From NCBI GenBank assembly GCA_037179335.1, contig JAKZHN010000008.1:62001-126000 (forward strand): a stretch of DNA of 64,000 nt, given 5' to 3'. Of the stretch, positions 38,727 to 49,928 are shown in pieces (within the stretch, counting starts at the first letter, position 1; every line of letters begins with the position of its first letter). Source of the DNA: Cyclaneusma minus (Eukaryota; Ascomycota; Leotiomycetes; Marthamycetales; Marthamycetaceae). The notes beneath the pieces were generated by a model. The model saw nothing but the letters and a program-made list of their open reading frames with translations, made no database searches and was not told the origin of the DNA. A program made the position numbers and the translations under genes.

Positions 38727-40991
38727 ATCGAGGAGGGGATCGGTGTAGAGTTATTGGTGAGTAGGTAGGGCGCTGGTGAGTTGGAGGCGAGTAATTGGTG
38801 GATACCGGAAGAGATATAGGCGTGAAGATCTGGAAGAGAAGCTTGTGGATTGGATTGCAATGTAGGCTGTATTTCAGAATGGTTGATAGTGGCGACTCAT
38901 TCGACTTATATGATATTTTCAAGGGCCATATTTGGCGGCCTGATGACTTTCCATCATGAATGCTGGGACGTCGACTAATCGCGAGAAAGGCAGTGCCTCG
39001 AAGGCACTGAGGCAGACTGAGGTTGACCGTGAAGAACCCTGAGTCACCGACAAGCTATCTCCTTGCTATTCACCAATGGCTTGAATCCCACAGGCTCGGT
39101 AGCGAGGCGCAGGACGCCGGGTAGGAAGATCGTCATCATCAACATTCGGAGTGAACGAAGTTCTCGAAATGATGGGCCAATCGAGCACCTCCAACGGTAT
39201 ATTTCGAATCCGATTCGGCAGCGACGCGGTCCGTCGGGCATGTAGTTACATGCAGGCGGGAGTCGAGCGTCGGCAAGCTCCACCGAATTCAGACTCATTT
39301 CGAGAAATGTAATAGGGTGTAATACGTAGGCAGCAGCTTTTGATGGACTTCGGTGAGCATCAATGGCATCGGCGACAGCGCGTGGGTTTCCTAGAATCGA
39401 GGCAGCAGTGATATAAAGCTTGGCGTAAGGACTAACATTAGGCAACGCGAAATTGACCAGTTTCAAGAGCGGAAGAAAAAGAAACTCAACATTCCTGGAA
39501 GGCATAGACATATAAGAAATCCCTCTAATCCCGGTAATGGCGCGGTACCAGACGAATGAAAGTACTGAAATGCCTTGGCCTCGGCGCAGCTACTAGGCTA
39601 AAGCTTCGAAATCCCATGAGAATGCCCACAATGGCGTTGACTACACCTGGGGGCATCAACTCAACAGCCTTGTTGCCTGCGTTAGGCCAGAGTACTCCAA
39701 CCTGGAATGCAGCCTCGAGGCCATCCTCGAGTCTGCGCCTTCACCGTTTTCATGGCTTTTCATGGCTGTGCTGGCCGTGTTGAGGCGGGGCAAGGCTTTG
39801 AAGCTCTCGTGGGGTGTAACGAGGTGGAGGGAGGTGTGATGTGTGGTGATCTTTGGTGATGTTTGGTGATGGAGAGCTTCAATCGTCGTTCCATGTCAGT
39901 ACCTAATCACGTCGATAGCGGGGCTAAGCCGCACGGGCCTAGTGCTGCCTGAGGCGCGAGGTCCTTCCCAGCGATCCGTGCACCTAGGTAGTCTCCGTGC
40001 AGTCGGCCTCCAATTGATCTTCCAACGGAGCATCATCAGCTTTCCATCATCCAAGCTTTCTGGAAGTGAGATTATTGCAAGACATTGGGAGGCCTGATAC
40101 AAGAAAGCCCGTGGCTTAACTTTATCAAGTCTTCTTGTCATACTGCCAGTATCAGGGGACCAAAAAGGCTTTCAGAGTTCGTATTGCGGCGTGCCCAGCC
40201 TCCACATGGACAAGCACTGATAAACTTCCAGCACGTGTATCGTGGACTTCTACGGTATATGTATCATTCTTGTGCCTACGAATTTTCGGCAAGAAAACCC
40301 AAACCGCCAGGCTTCTGGCCTCTTGGGCAGCTCAGGATCGCCGTACCAGTCCCACCCTCTGGGTGTCATCGGGTTGCGACCAAAGCTCCATGTTCCGGTC
40401 AATAGGCCACAAGGAATCAATCTCGTCATGAGCCTTGGTACAGCCCCAGTGCAGTCGCCGATGAGAAGCTGCAGGAGCGTAGCGGTGTCGTCGGAGCAGT
40501 GTAGGAACTTGTTGTTGCCTTGCTTAATGTCGTTCTGCTGCACGGCCGAGTCTCACTTGCTCGATGAACGGTTACCACACACAAGAGAACCCCAAGGTCT
40601 CTGGATCAAGGAGAAGCATCATTGGAGTTTGTTGACTATCGAATGCATTCATGTTCGAGGAGACCTAAGAGTTGAGCTAAGAGTCTCCAGCAGGATGAAA
40701 GAAACCAAGGTCCGACGCAATCCCGTTTTACCGCAGACGTCCTTTCATTCATGGTTTTGATCCATCCAGAATCCTTTCTCAAAAACGACAGTAACCGGAT
40801 CAACAACAATGAAATCCCCCAAGGGAGAAGTGAAAAAGAGAACGTGTGTCCTGATCACCGATCCACGTCCTTCTCTTCATCTATCCGCCCCACACGATGC
40901 GGTTCCCCAGCGAGTTTCTCTCTTTGCCGGCTTAACTCGCTACTGTGTCTCAGGTCATAGACTGAGGCAGAGAGCCGAGCTCTGCCTTAGT
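38727..40991. other. spacer between zinc-protein copies 3 and 4
   Basis: A minus-strand frame at 39,044–39,511 (155 codons, running open upstream to about 39,590) has protein-like stretches (EFLFLPLLKLVNFALP, AKLYITAASILGNPRAVADAI). Nearby, 39,590–39,740 on minus reads VGVLWPNAGNKAVELMPP in another frame. These could be exons of a decayed or unrecognised gene, but I could not join them. Nothing else was recognised. Confidence 0.35.
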
Positions 40992-41313
40992 CTACGTACC
41001 ACAGTCAGAGCACTTTGGGTGGCTGCAATCCGGGCATGATGTCCCCCAGGCCGCGGGATTGACTTCGCGGTCACATTTGTGGCACACCCACCAGCCCACG
41101 GTACTGGGCTTTCGAGTATGCTCAATGATGCCTGGTACCGGAGTCCCGAACAACATCTCCTCAGCTGCGAAGCTCTGGGACTGCGCCAAGCAATGGTCGT
41201 TCAAGGTCGAGATGCGAGGATCTGCATCGCGTCAGTACACGAAGAATCCGGGAATATTCATAGGAGCAACATTTACCCTCGATACGACAAGACACGCGTG
41301 AAGTATGGCTCAT
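40992..41313 (-). CDS. small zinc-binding-type Cys protein, array copy 4
   Basis: Two exons, 41,313–41,277 and 41,221–40,992, give 88 residues. The 55-nt intron has donor GTAAAT, branch word ACTGAC and acceptor GCAG, and splices phase 1 to continue an open frame (SCRIE|DPRISTLNDHC). The family block is W57-V-C59-x2-C62-x12-C75-x2-C78-x4-C83-x2-C86, with SHPKCSDC at the end; it lies at the extreme C-terminus. It is the most divergent member, with a one-residue longer loop and DREVNPAAWGT in place of the GDSGMST-type loop. A shorter intronless reading from the ATG at 41,156 is possible. Confidence 0.7.
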
Positions 41314-44300
41314 GATGCTTGTCTGGACAAGTTGTCGGTACAAAGATCGAGGGGTTGGTTGGAAGCTACGTGAAGCTTCTGTTGAGCGTGGATTTGGAGA
41401 GAGAGGAGACTTTTGACAAGAGCTTGAAGAGGCTTTCTGGTTGATTGTCTTTGTGAGTTACGAAGAGCGTTGTTGAGTGTCGTGTCTGAAAAACTCGCTG
41501 GGGATTGGGACCTTCCTCTTTTAATAGTGAGGAGTACATCGAATCTGACCCCTCCTTCGTCATACGATATTCCACATATTCTGCAAGTCCGTCAAGAAAA
41601 AGCAACACCTTCGCTCTCCAAGGATTCTGCAAGCAGTCATGGAGACGTTGTTTTCCCGATCATTGGACATATCGGAAAGTCAATCCTGTTTGGGCTCCTG
41701 TGGGTGTGCTAGACTGCCCTTCGGCATTCTCAACAGAGGTACATGGCGTCCAATGTCCAATGGGTCGCTATCCTCGGTGAGATCCATACTTATCTTGGCA
41801 GAAGACGACGACGACTTCATGGTCAGCAACGGACTGAAGCTCCCCCGCATGATATTCGACCCCCGCAAGGTATTCGAGTCAGGCAATCAGCCCTGCCATA
41901 GGGCTGATTCAATGGTGGGTTGTCGGGTAGCATCGGCGACTCTGATCACTCGTTCCAAATGTCCGTGATGAGAAAGGGATGTTGAGGAGGGTGTGGGGGA
42001 TCATCGGCTACATCTGTCTTCAACAGAAGTCACGACCAGCGCTATCCCAATGGCCCCAGAAAGGCATGCTTGTGACATCGAGTCTTTTGGTGGCCCTGGA
42101 AGTCCAATTCAACCTCTGACATGATTCCCACGCTCCGTCCTTGGTCCTCTCAAATCTGCTTGGGGGTCATCTAGACGGACATGATGGCCACCGGCATCCA
42201 TGGGCCCCCACTCGGCTTATTGCGTGTCGAGCATGCTCGGATGCATGGCAAGACGGCACCAGAACGGCATAAGACAAATCAGACCGGTGCAGAAGCCTCA
42301 CCATAGTGTCTATTCCCACCCATGCGTGAGACGGCCTAAACTTCCTAGTCATGTCAGATCCTTGCTCAACTATGGGGGGGACAAGGGCTATTCAAACGAT
42401 GGTCAATGCCTTTTTGGACAACCAGAGTCCCCGCAACCTTGAGCTTGCCGGCATCATATTTCGGTCCATTCTCTCCGCGACGATCTCGGCCTCGTGGCGT
42501 CGTTGGAAAGAATGACAACAGCCTCGTTCGTATTTGCTGCTATTGTTCGATAGATGCATAACCTGCGACACCACTGTTCGGATCTACTAGGGTCGACAAC
42601 CAATATCTTCACGCTCCAGGGTGGTGAATAAGATACATGGCTTATGGATGTGGATGTGGCAGCTGTGACGAAGTTCTCCAGCGGGAAAGTTTGCAAGGAT
42701 GTACCTGCAACTCAAAGGGGTAGGGGTAGGGGGTTTCCCCCGGCCGACTCAGCTCAACTCTGTCCAACCTTGCGCTCAGCTTTGCACTCCCGCCCGTTTT
42801 TCTTTACTTTTTTCCTCCCGCGGCAACACGGCTCGGCTCGATGATGCCTTGGAGCGTGCACGATGGTTGTTGGGGGAGTACAATAGCCATGGACATGGGC
42901 TGGAATCTCGAGTTTCTTGAAATTACTGATCTGACTTTCCGCAGGCCCCTCAGATCACCTACAAGCATGCAGCCACATCGTCCAGATGCCTATCGCTCTG
43001 CCTCCTGCACATCTACTGCAGCCTTACACTCTGCATTAGACGGCGCCTTAAAGCCTATGGCGAACAAGAACCCGAGATGGTTCGCACTCCACAATATCAA
43101 GCCCCCAAGTATAGCCCCGATTGCTCAGCGCAAGATCAGCACCCTCATAGCCCGTCGTACCGGAGACCAACTTTCTATTGCAAGGTGCGAACAAATTTCA
43201 ATGACCGTAAGCGCCTCGTCACCACTTTGGGAAGACGCATTCGTTCTATTTGCTGCCAGTAACAAGGCCGCAGTATCTTCCCAAATCCTGTCCCCATTCC
43301 GCCCCCTATACAGCCTGCACCCTAATAGCACCTGCGAAGACTTCCATGTTCACTATATTCTATAGCTGAGTCATTTTACGAAGGCCAGTCCGATGACCTG
43401 TTCGACAGCCTCCTTCGGTCTGGGCCAAGCATGGCAGCACTTTGTCGGGGAGCCCGTAAATCGCAAGCGCCGCTGGAATCACGGACAGAATTCTGCATCG
43501 TGTCACAGAAACTGCGTGGGGTCTGCTGGAATCACAGGCGCTGAATATGTCCCCAAGTCACCTCTTCGTGTGCCATTGAAAGCTGCAGAGCCGCTGCCAT
43601 CGTTTCACAATCAGAGCCTCGACAGGGATGGAGTCTCCGCTCTGCCTTGCCGGCATACTAATCGCAGAAAACAAGTACGTTGCATCAAACACCACGTTCA
43701 AAAGACATCAAATCACACGTTCCCAACTTGCGGCTGAAGTCGGCAGCAAGCTTGCATGCTAATGTTAAACTTCTCTGCCATCGCTTCGGCTTTCCCGGCG
43801 GACGAGCAGATACTTCGATTTCCCACACCTATAGAAAAAGTTCCGGGACAAGCGCAGCTACCTACCACCTGACTGCTGCCTAGAAGCTGTAGCAGCGGGT
43901 CACTACTTCACTTCACCGTGTTTCTGCATTGGAGCGTTTTCTGAAAGGTCATACATAGAACTTGGAGCACTCGGCGTCTTCTTACGGGCTGTGCTTGACT
44001 CTATTGGAGCATCGAAAGTGAGTCAAGAAGGAAAGCTCAGAAGTCAGAATCCAAACGCTGGGTGGGTACACAAGCAAAGGGCGTTTGCGAACTACAACTT
44101 GAGCCTCAAGTTTTGCTGCGAACGTGTCTCCGGTTGGTAAAGATCTGCAACCCACGAGATCGCGTGCGGTACTACTATTCACTGTCCACACCATTTTCTG
44201 CGGCATGCATCGACCACGTTCGAGCTTTCCTCCGGATATATTGAAGTCTCTAGGCAGCAGCCGCAAGACAATACATGTACTTTCTTACCTACTGCCCATT

Positions 44301-44972
44301 CGACGACCTATTTGACCAGCCAGGAAGAAGCGACTTCTACATGACCCTTAGAAGCAGAAATTTCCTACTTCGTGGCTGGTCATGTTGATCTCGAAACAGC
44401 AAACTCATATCAACAGCAAAAACAGAGCAGTTTCATGGACAGGGCTAGCAGTAGATTAATCTGCTCGAGATATTGGAGTGATGATATGCTATCGCTCCTG
44501 CAGCTACCCACGATTCTGCAGCAGGCCTTCTCGCAGATGACCGAACGCGGGATCGGCAAGCCCGCATTATGTCTGCATAGTTGAGCCTCATTTTCTGCGC
44601 ATGTGATAGTGATTGTGATCAATTGGCGAGTGGATGCATGTGTCCACGTCAGTCGACGTTTCGAGACTGGGTGTTGATGCGGGGGTGTGGGGGAAGATGG
44701 TAGTGATTGGATGAATGTATTGTGGTGAGTACCTATATCAAGTTCTCTTGGGTTACGGTTTCGTTATGCAACGACCTAGTGGTAACAGGCGCTGAGTAGA
44801 ATGGAGATCGAATCGAGACGGAAGGGAGAATCGAAATTCGAAATTCCTGTTGATACTTGCTTATACTCTGTTAGGCAAGCTGTGGCCCGTCCGAGGCGAC
44901 CAGAAAGTCAACGGAGACCAATACTTTCTTCCCAAAAACAGCCTCCTCGACCTCGTTTCTTCCATTCTTTTT
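41314..44972. other. gene-poor interval
   Basis: I see no supportable gene. The longest frame is 174 codons on plus (42,841–43,365), with no domain and no matching splice partners. Local composition is normal and no repeat structure was seen, so the interval could hide poorly conserved small genes. Confidence 0.4.
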
Positions 44973-45417
44973 CTAACATCCCCATACACGCGCGGAGTAG
45001 AAGTCCAGTTGCCCGCCTTCGGCATTCTCCTTTACTACACTTGTGCCAAAGTCTCCCATGAATCCGTCCGGGGTGTTATATGACACATGACCCGGCGATT
45101 TCCTGAGATCAAAATCAGTTACATTCACATCGTCTGCTCTTCTAACCTTGCCAGGAAAAGTGGTAGAAAATCGTGTTTAGGACTTACCAGGTGAAAAGAG
45201 CGACGTAGCCCTCAGTGCAATTGAGCCAAACATAGCCAAAATCCATGTCCTCGTCGTTGAGAGTAGAATCGTAAGTACAGGTCTGGACGCCGTTGTCTGT
45301 CAGATAGGCGTTAATGTAGAGATTTTTGTCGTAATAGGCATCAAAAGTGACGCATGCAAGAGCCTTGGAGGCAAAAGCGAGGGCCACAAGGGCTGATGAA
45401 GCGAGTGAGAAGCGCAT
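44973..45417 (-). CDS. small secreted four-cysteine protein, array copy A
   Basis: Exons 45,417–45,188 and 45,102–44,973 give 119 residues; the 85-nt intron splits a Trp codon (TG|G). A signal peptide MRFSLASSALVALAFASKALA is followed by the mature protein starting CVTFDAYYD. The four cysteines are C22, C47 (VQTCTYD), C67 (WLNCTEGY) and C119, the last residue (WGC), which would allow two disulfides. Between them lie LTDNGVQTC and VSYNTPDGFMGDF, shared with copy B. Size, signal peptide and tandem multiplication fit a secreted effector-type or surface protein, but I recognise no family. Similarity to copy B extends about 150 bp past the stop codon (TAGGCAAGC … GAGACCAA … ACAGCCTC), so the duplicated unit is about 1.1 kb. 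Confidence 0.8.
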
Positions 45418-46089
45418 GGTGGAGGTGCTTGGGGTTTGAGGTAGGTTGCTGTGCAGATCGATGGCGCTGAACAGAGTAATGGATTAGAATCGAGTGCGTT
45501 GGTTCCTCTCTCTCGGTGATGAAGATAGGTAAAGTAATTGGGAATAAAAATTGTGCGAGGCAGTTCTGAAAAACGGTCGCGCATCGGTCGCGTGACGGGC
45601 ACATGGTTGCGCGACCATGGTTCCGTCGCTGTTCAGTTTGGTCTTATAGTTTTATGGTTCTGAGGTCGCAAATTAGCAAATAGCACCATGGTTCCAAAAT
45701 TCTAAGGTTCCAAGATTCAAGATCCCACAATTTCCAAACTTGAAGCTTTTCACAGCAGCTTGCGCAATTACACGTCAGGCGTTGGGAGTTGTGGCCTATA
45801 TTTTACGTATCAATGTGTAGGACATAGTAAAATTGGAAGAGACCTTTGCAGATTGGACTATCACTGTTGGTGTTTTTTTGTGAAGCATGATAGAGTATAG
45901 ACAAAAGGTGAGGTACTGAAAAGTGAAAGTCCGCTTATTTATGCCCACAAAGGAGTGGTAGGCAAGCCGTCTGAAGCGAACAAAAGTCCAATAGAGACCA
46001 ACAGTAACACTTCCTGCTCACAACAGCCTCATTTAGCCTCCTGGTCTACCCTAATCATCTACCCTCATCGTCTACTCCCATCTTCTTCC
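45418..46089. other. intergenic between secreted copies A and B
   Basis: Promoter of copy A and 3' flank of copy B. The 3' flank (45,950–46,060) matches the 3' flank of copy A (44,860–44,960). No other gene is seen. Confidence 0.5.
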
Positions 46090-46490
46090 CTAGCATCCAT
46101 ATACATTGGCAGTGTAGTAGTACTGAGTCGTGCCATCGGCACTATCGTCTTGTACGCTTGCGGCAAAGCTTCCCTCGAAACTCGGGGTGGAATAGGCGAC
46201 ATTACCCGCGTTGTACCCTGCAGAGGTTTTCAGTAAATTGAACTCGGAACAGGGTTCTCAAACTTACAGCTAAATGTAGCCGCGTAGCCGTCATTGCAAT
46301 TAAGCCAAATAAAGGAGTCGGTCGAGGGGTCGACATTGCCGTCATAACTGCAGGTCTGAACACTATTGTCTGTCAGACTGGCGGAAATAAAGCTACTGTC
46401 GTCGTAATAGGCATAGAAGTTGACGCATGCAAGAGCCTTGGAGGTGAAGGCGAGGGCCATGAGGGATGAGGAGGCGAGTGAGAAACGCAT
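46090..46490 (-). CDS. small secreted four-cysteine protein, array copy B
   Basis: Exons 46,490–46,268 and 46,217–46,090 give 116 residues, joined by a 50-nt GTAAGT…GCAG intron that splits the same Trp codon as in copy A, but after its first base (T|GG instead of TG|G). The signal peptide MRFSLASSSLMALAFTSKALA is nearly identical to copy A. Cysteines are C22, C47, C65 and C116 (terminal YGC). Conserved blocks are NFYAYYD, LTDNSVQTCSYDG, WLNCNDGYAATF and VAYSTPSFEG. A TATATAAA box lies about 120 bp upstream of the ATG. Role unknown; secretion is inferred from the signal peptide. Confidence 0.8.
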
Positions 46491-47090
46491 GGTGACTTTG
46501 GCTTGAGGTACTTGGATGGATTTGCAGTGAGTGTTGGCTGGCTTCGTGGCGAAGTGAATGGAGTGTTCTCTGGATAGTTCTCAGAATTGCAGGATATCAG
46601 AAGGGTTTATATAGCAGGTGTAGGCTGTATTTTTTGCAAGTATCTTACTACGAGCTACGTAAAGTATAAGCACTAAATCCCAGCACTTGCCTAGGTACGC
46701 CCTACAAGACGATGTTAACATATTCAGCTCCAGTTCCACGGCACGTGAACGATTTCACCATTGCTGAATCCTTTCCGCAGCTGAGGCTTATTTGATGACA
46801 AGACTGCGACATTGTAGTCTAGGCAGCTGAAGAAGGTTGTACGAGTTTCTGGGGGCCGGATGAATACCTTCAGGTTCCCAGAAAGCATCGGACCATAGTT
46901 GGGCCTTCTTACTCATGATTGCGCCTTAGCCAGATGATCATGCGGAGGGTGGAATATTTTCTACGAGACTGGAGGTAACGGTTGCACAATACGCCATTCT
47001 TGTACGGGTTTTTGAAAAGTTGCTGGGCTGTCATCGTTTCGAAAGTGACCGAGCATTTCGCATTACATGTACCCATATAGTTCGAAAACC
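46491..47090. other. intergenic upstream of secreted copy B
   Basis: Contains the copy B promoter. No coding sequence was recognised; the 101-codon minus frame at 46,909–47,214 runs into the MITE and is not credible. Confidence 0.5.
46606..46613 (-). promoter_or_regulatory. TATA box of secreted copy B
   Basis: TATATAAA on the minus strand, about 116–123 bp before the ATG at 46,490. Copy C has TATTTAAA at 48,821–48,828, about 160 bp before its ATG. Confidence 0.55.
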
Positions 47091-47092
47091 TA

Positions 47093-47317
47093 CAGTGGGT
47101 GGAAAAAAAGTCTGGATACGGCCTAAAGTCTCCTCCGCTGGATTGCGAATATCCTAGATAACCAGGAATATTCCCATTGACTAGGAATATGTCAGATGCT
47201 TTGGAATATCCCAAGTAACTTGGGTCATTTCTAGTTGTTGGGAATATTACTGGTTATTTGGGATATTTACAAATATTTAGAACTGTAGACCGTATTCAGA
47301 CTTTTTTCCTCCCACTA
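47093..47317. mobile_element. 225-bp Tc1/mariner-type MITE
   Basis: The element has terminal inverted repeats of about 33 bp. The left end is CAGTGGGTGGAAAAAAAGTC… and the right end read in reverse is TAGTGGGAGGAAAAAAGTCTG…, with both continuing ATACGG(C/T)CTA. It is flanked by TA on both sides (47,091–47,092 and 47,318–47,319). TA target sites and CAGT-type ends are typical of the Tc1/mariner (pogo/Fot1) superfamily. The interior has no coding capacity and is full of GGAATATTCC/GGGATATT-like words in both orientations. It is therefore a nonautonomous element, mobilised in trans by a relative not seen in this window. Confidence 0.8.
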
Positions 47318-47735
47318 TAACATATATGATGGTACCCCGCTAACGCTTCGCTATCGAAAGCCGCTACTTTACAGCCAGAGCCTGGAAAGATATCCTTTTC
47401 TCTTAATAGTTTTACTCTTTCTATCCAATTTTGAAGCTCATATACGATCCAGTTTCAATAGGAGTAGAATTTGACACTGTATCTGACTAGCACAAAACGG
47501 ACACCCAAAAACAAATCTTGAGGGTGCTTGACGATCGGTGGGTGAGCTGTACGAGTGATCAGTACCTATAACGGAAACCAGTTGTTCCTCCTCACAAATT
47601 CGCCACAGTCTCTTCATCAACCCCGTCCTCCTCCCGAGTGAGTAGTTTTGAGCATCAGCCAGGTACATCCCCCTGCTAAGCTAGCGCCTTTAGGTGCAGT
47701 TTCTGGCCAGCCTTCCAAATACAAGCTCCTACGCC

Positions 47736-48288
47736 TAGGGCTCCGCACGAGTAGAAATCGTAAATAAATGGCCTTAATCGTAGTCGTAATCGTAGTCGTG
47801 TATAAAATGCGATTTTAATCTGACGATTACGAGCTAATCGTATTAATCGTCTTGGTATTTAGCTATAATATATAAATCTATTTATTGCCAAGCCAATAAT
47901 AGCCAATTTTAAAATCCCCGAAATTAGGGCTTTTTAAAAATATAACTTTTATTTTAAAAAATTAATAATTAGGCAAGCAATTATTAATATTATGGTTTTT
48001 TCCAAAATTTTATTTTAATTGAATAAAAATAATTATTACCAAGCCAATAATACCTTATTTATTAAATAAAAATTAGTTTTAAAATCCTTGAAATTAGGGC
48101 TTTCTAATTATATTATTTTCATTTTATATATTTAATATTGGAAATTTTTATATATATTAGCTAAATACCAAAACGAATAAACGATTATTCGTAAGAAAAA
48201 ATTTAACCAATCGTAATCGTACGACTGCGATTACGATTGCGATTCTTGGCACGACTCTAAAACGAATAGCTATTCGTGCGGAGCCCTA
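47736..48288. mobile_element. 553-bp hAT-type MITE
   Basis: Terminal inverted repeats of 19 bp, TAGGGCTCCGCACGAGTAG and its partner with one mismatch, are flanked by a perfect 8-bp target duplication CCTACGCC (47,728–47,735 and 48,289–48,296). Eight-base duplications and TAGGG ends fit the hAT superfamily. Subterminal regions carry repeated TCGTAATCG/TCGTAGTCG words on both sides (about 47,780–47,815 and 48,205–48,245). The AT-rich interior contains two copies of a ~100–150-bp segment starting ATTRCCAAGCCAATAATA (47,883 and 48,035). No coding capacity. It sits 16 bp beyond the stop codon of secreted copy C. Confidence 0.85.
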
Positions 48289-48312
48289 CCTACGCCCCTC
48301 CACAGTCAACAC

Positions 48313-48662
48313 CTAACATCCATATGCGTTGCCAGAGAAGGATCGCATGGCCGTCCCATTGTAATCAAAGTTCTCGGAAATCGTGGTAAAGACTCCTTGG
48401 AACCATGGGGTAGAGTAAGCCACTGAACCCGAGTTCTTTATGCTGAAGGTAGCGGAGTAGCCAGGCAGTCAAATGAAGCGCTCTTGGTGGTGGAACTGAC
48501 GTCGCCGTCATAATAGCAAGTCTGGTTTCCGTTGTCTATCAGAGAACCGAGGGAGATGTAGTTGGTGGGGTAATCGTAGAAAGCGCCGAACGTGACGCAG
48601 GCAAGAGCTTTGGAGGTGAGAGCAAGGCCCAGGAGGGAGCAGGAAGCGACTGAGAGACGCAT
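48313..48662 (-). pseudogene. secreted four-cysteine protein, array copy C, frameshifted
   Basis: The ATG at 48,662 opens a signal peptide (MRLSVASCSLLGLALTSKALA) and CVTFGAFYDYP, like copies A and B, followed by DNGNQTCYYDGDV. After FDC the frame slips by one base at TGCCTGGCTAC: the original frame ends at 48,438. The family sequence GYSATFSI … VAYSTPWFQG … NAYGC continues in another frame to the stop at 48,313–48,315. No intron interrupts the position where A and B have one. The promoter still has a TATTTAAA word. I read it as a recently inactivated paralogue; a truncated 74-residue secreted product remains possible, as does a sequencing error. Confidence 0.7.
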
Positions 48663-49928
48663 GCTGGAGGTTGGCTTGAGATAATGAGGTGAGATGGTTG
48701 TGCGTAGCCTGCGGTTTTGCAATGGAGGAATGATACCGCCGGGAGTGGTTGTTTGGCTTTGTGGTAGAGATTTCTCAGCGTGTCCTGAATGGGTCTTAGA
48801 ATGACGGGATGCTGGGAGCCTTTAAATACTCGCATGGAGCATATCACTACCCCATCATAGTCCGCCCTCGGCAAGATGCAGGAACATGTGGTCAAAAGCT
48901 TCACAACCACCCCTCTTGCAAGTTTCCCACAATGAGACACAAAGCATAAGCAGTGAGTCCCAGCATGTTACACCTCAACAAGGCAACGAAAGCGAGCTTC
49001 GTTTCGCGGCACGCAAACCTCTTCACGGTTGTCGAATCTTCCTGCTGCCTAGGCTTGCTTATCTGATTACAGGAGTACGGCATCGTAGTCCAAGCAGCTG
49101 GACCAAACTTGTCTATCTAGAACTATTGTATTACGTGTATCTTCAAACTTTACTGTACGAAAGTAAGCACTACCCTAAGCAAGAGGAGGGAAAAGAACTT
49201 CCCTGTATAAAAATTTGCAGCGGTCCTCCTCGAGCATGACAAACATGTCAAACTCAAGTGACTGTCTGCGAGTCCCATATCCTAAGATAGTCAGGATGTT
49301 GGTTGGAGAAGTCCGGAAGTAGCAAACGAAGTCGACACTCGACAGCGTCGCAGCGAGGTCCATCTGAGAGAACTCTGTTGGTGATATATCTAGAAGATGG
49401 TACCTATGCCCGGAACTCGGAATTCCCACACTTGATCAAGTCGAATAATAACCAGGAAGTAAACGCTCAGGCTATTCACCTAGAGTCCTGGACCACCCAC
49501 TGAGACTGAGTCTTGACTCTTGAGACAGAGAGCATGAACCGCTCACTCATAGTCTCATTCAGTCTCAGTCCTCAGATCCATTAATTGCTTCAAAAATCAG
49601 AAGGAAGAAGATCTGTTAGTAATTGTACTTACCACAGGAAGAAACATGAAACAGAGACTAGTCGCAAAGCTCTAAATTATTCTCGACTTAGAATGTTGAA
49701 TATATGTGGCTGAGGTAGGCCGCTCAATGTGAAAGGAGCCTGAGAGACGTCGGGCGCCAAGACAAGCACTTTACGCCACCGCCCGCTACGCGTCACCCTC
49801 ACTGTCGACACGCGCTCCACCTCCTCGCGTTCTCATCAATATCCCACAATTCATCACCAGCATGTCGAATCACCCAGCGTATATATGATGCGTCTGGCCT
49901 CATCTGCCATAAAAGCTCAATCGCCGAA
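48663..49928. other. intergenic between secreted copy C and DNA polymerase eta
   Basis: No gene was recognised. Copies B and C share some promoter words; the right part (49,680–49,928) is presumably the polymerase promoter. Repeated GACTGAGTCTTGACTCTTGAGAC-like words occur around 49,500–49,570. Confidence 0.45.
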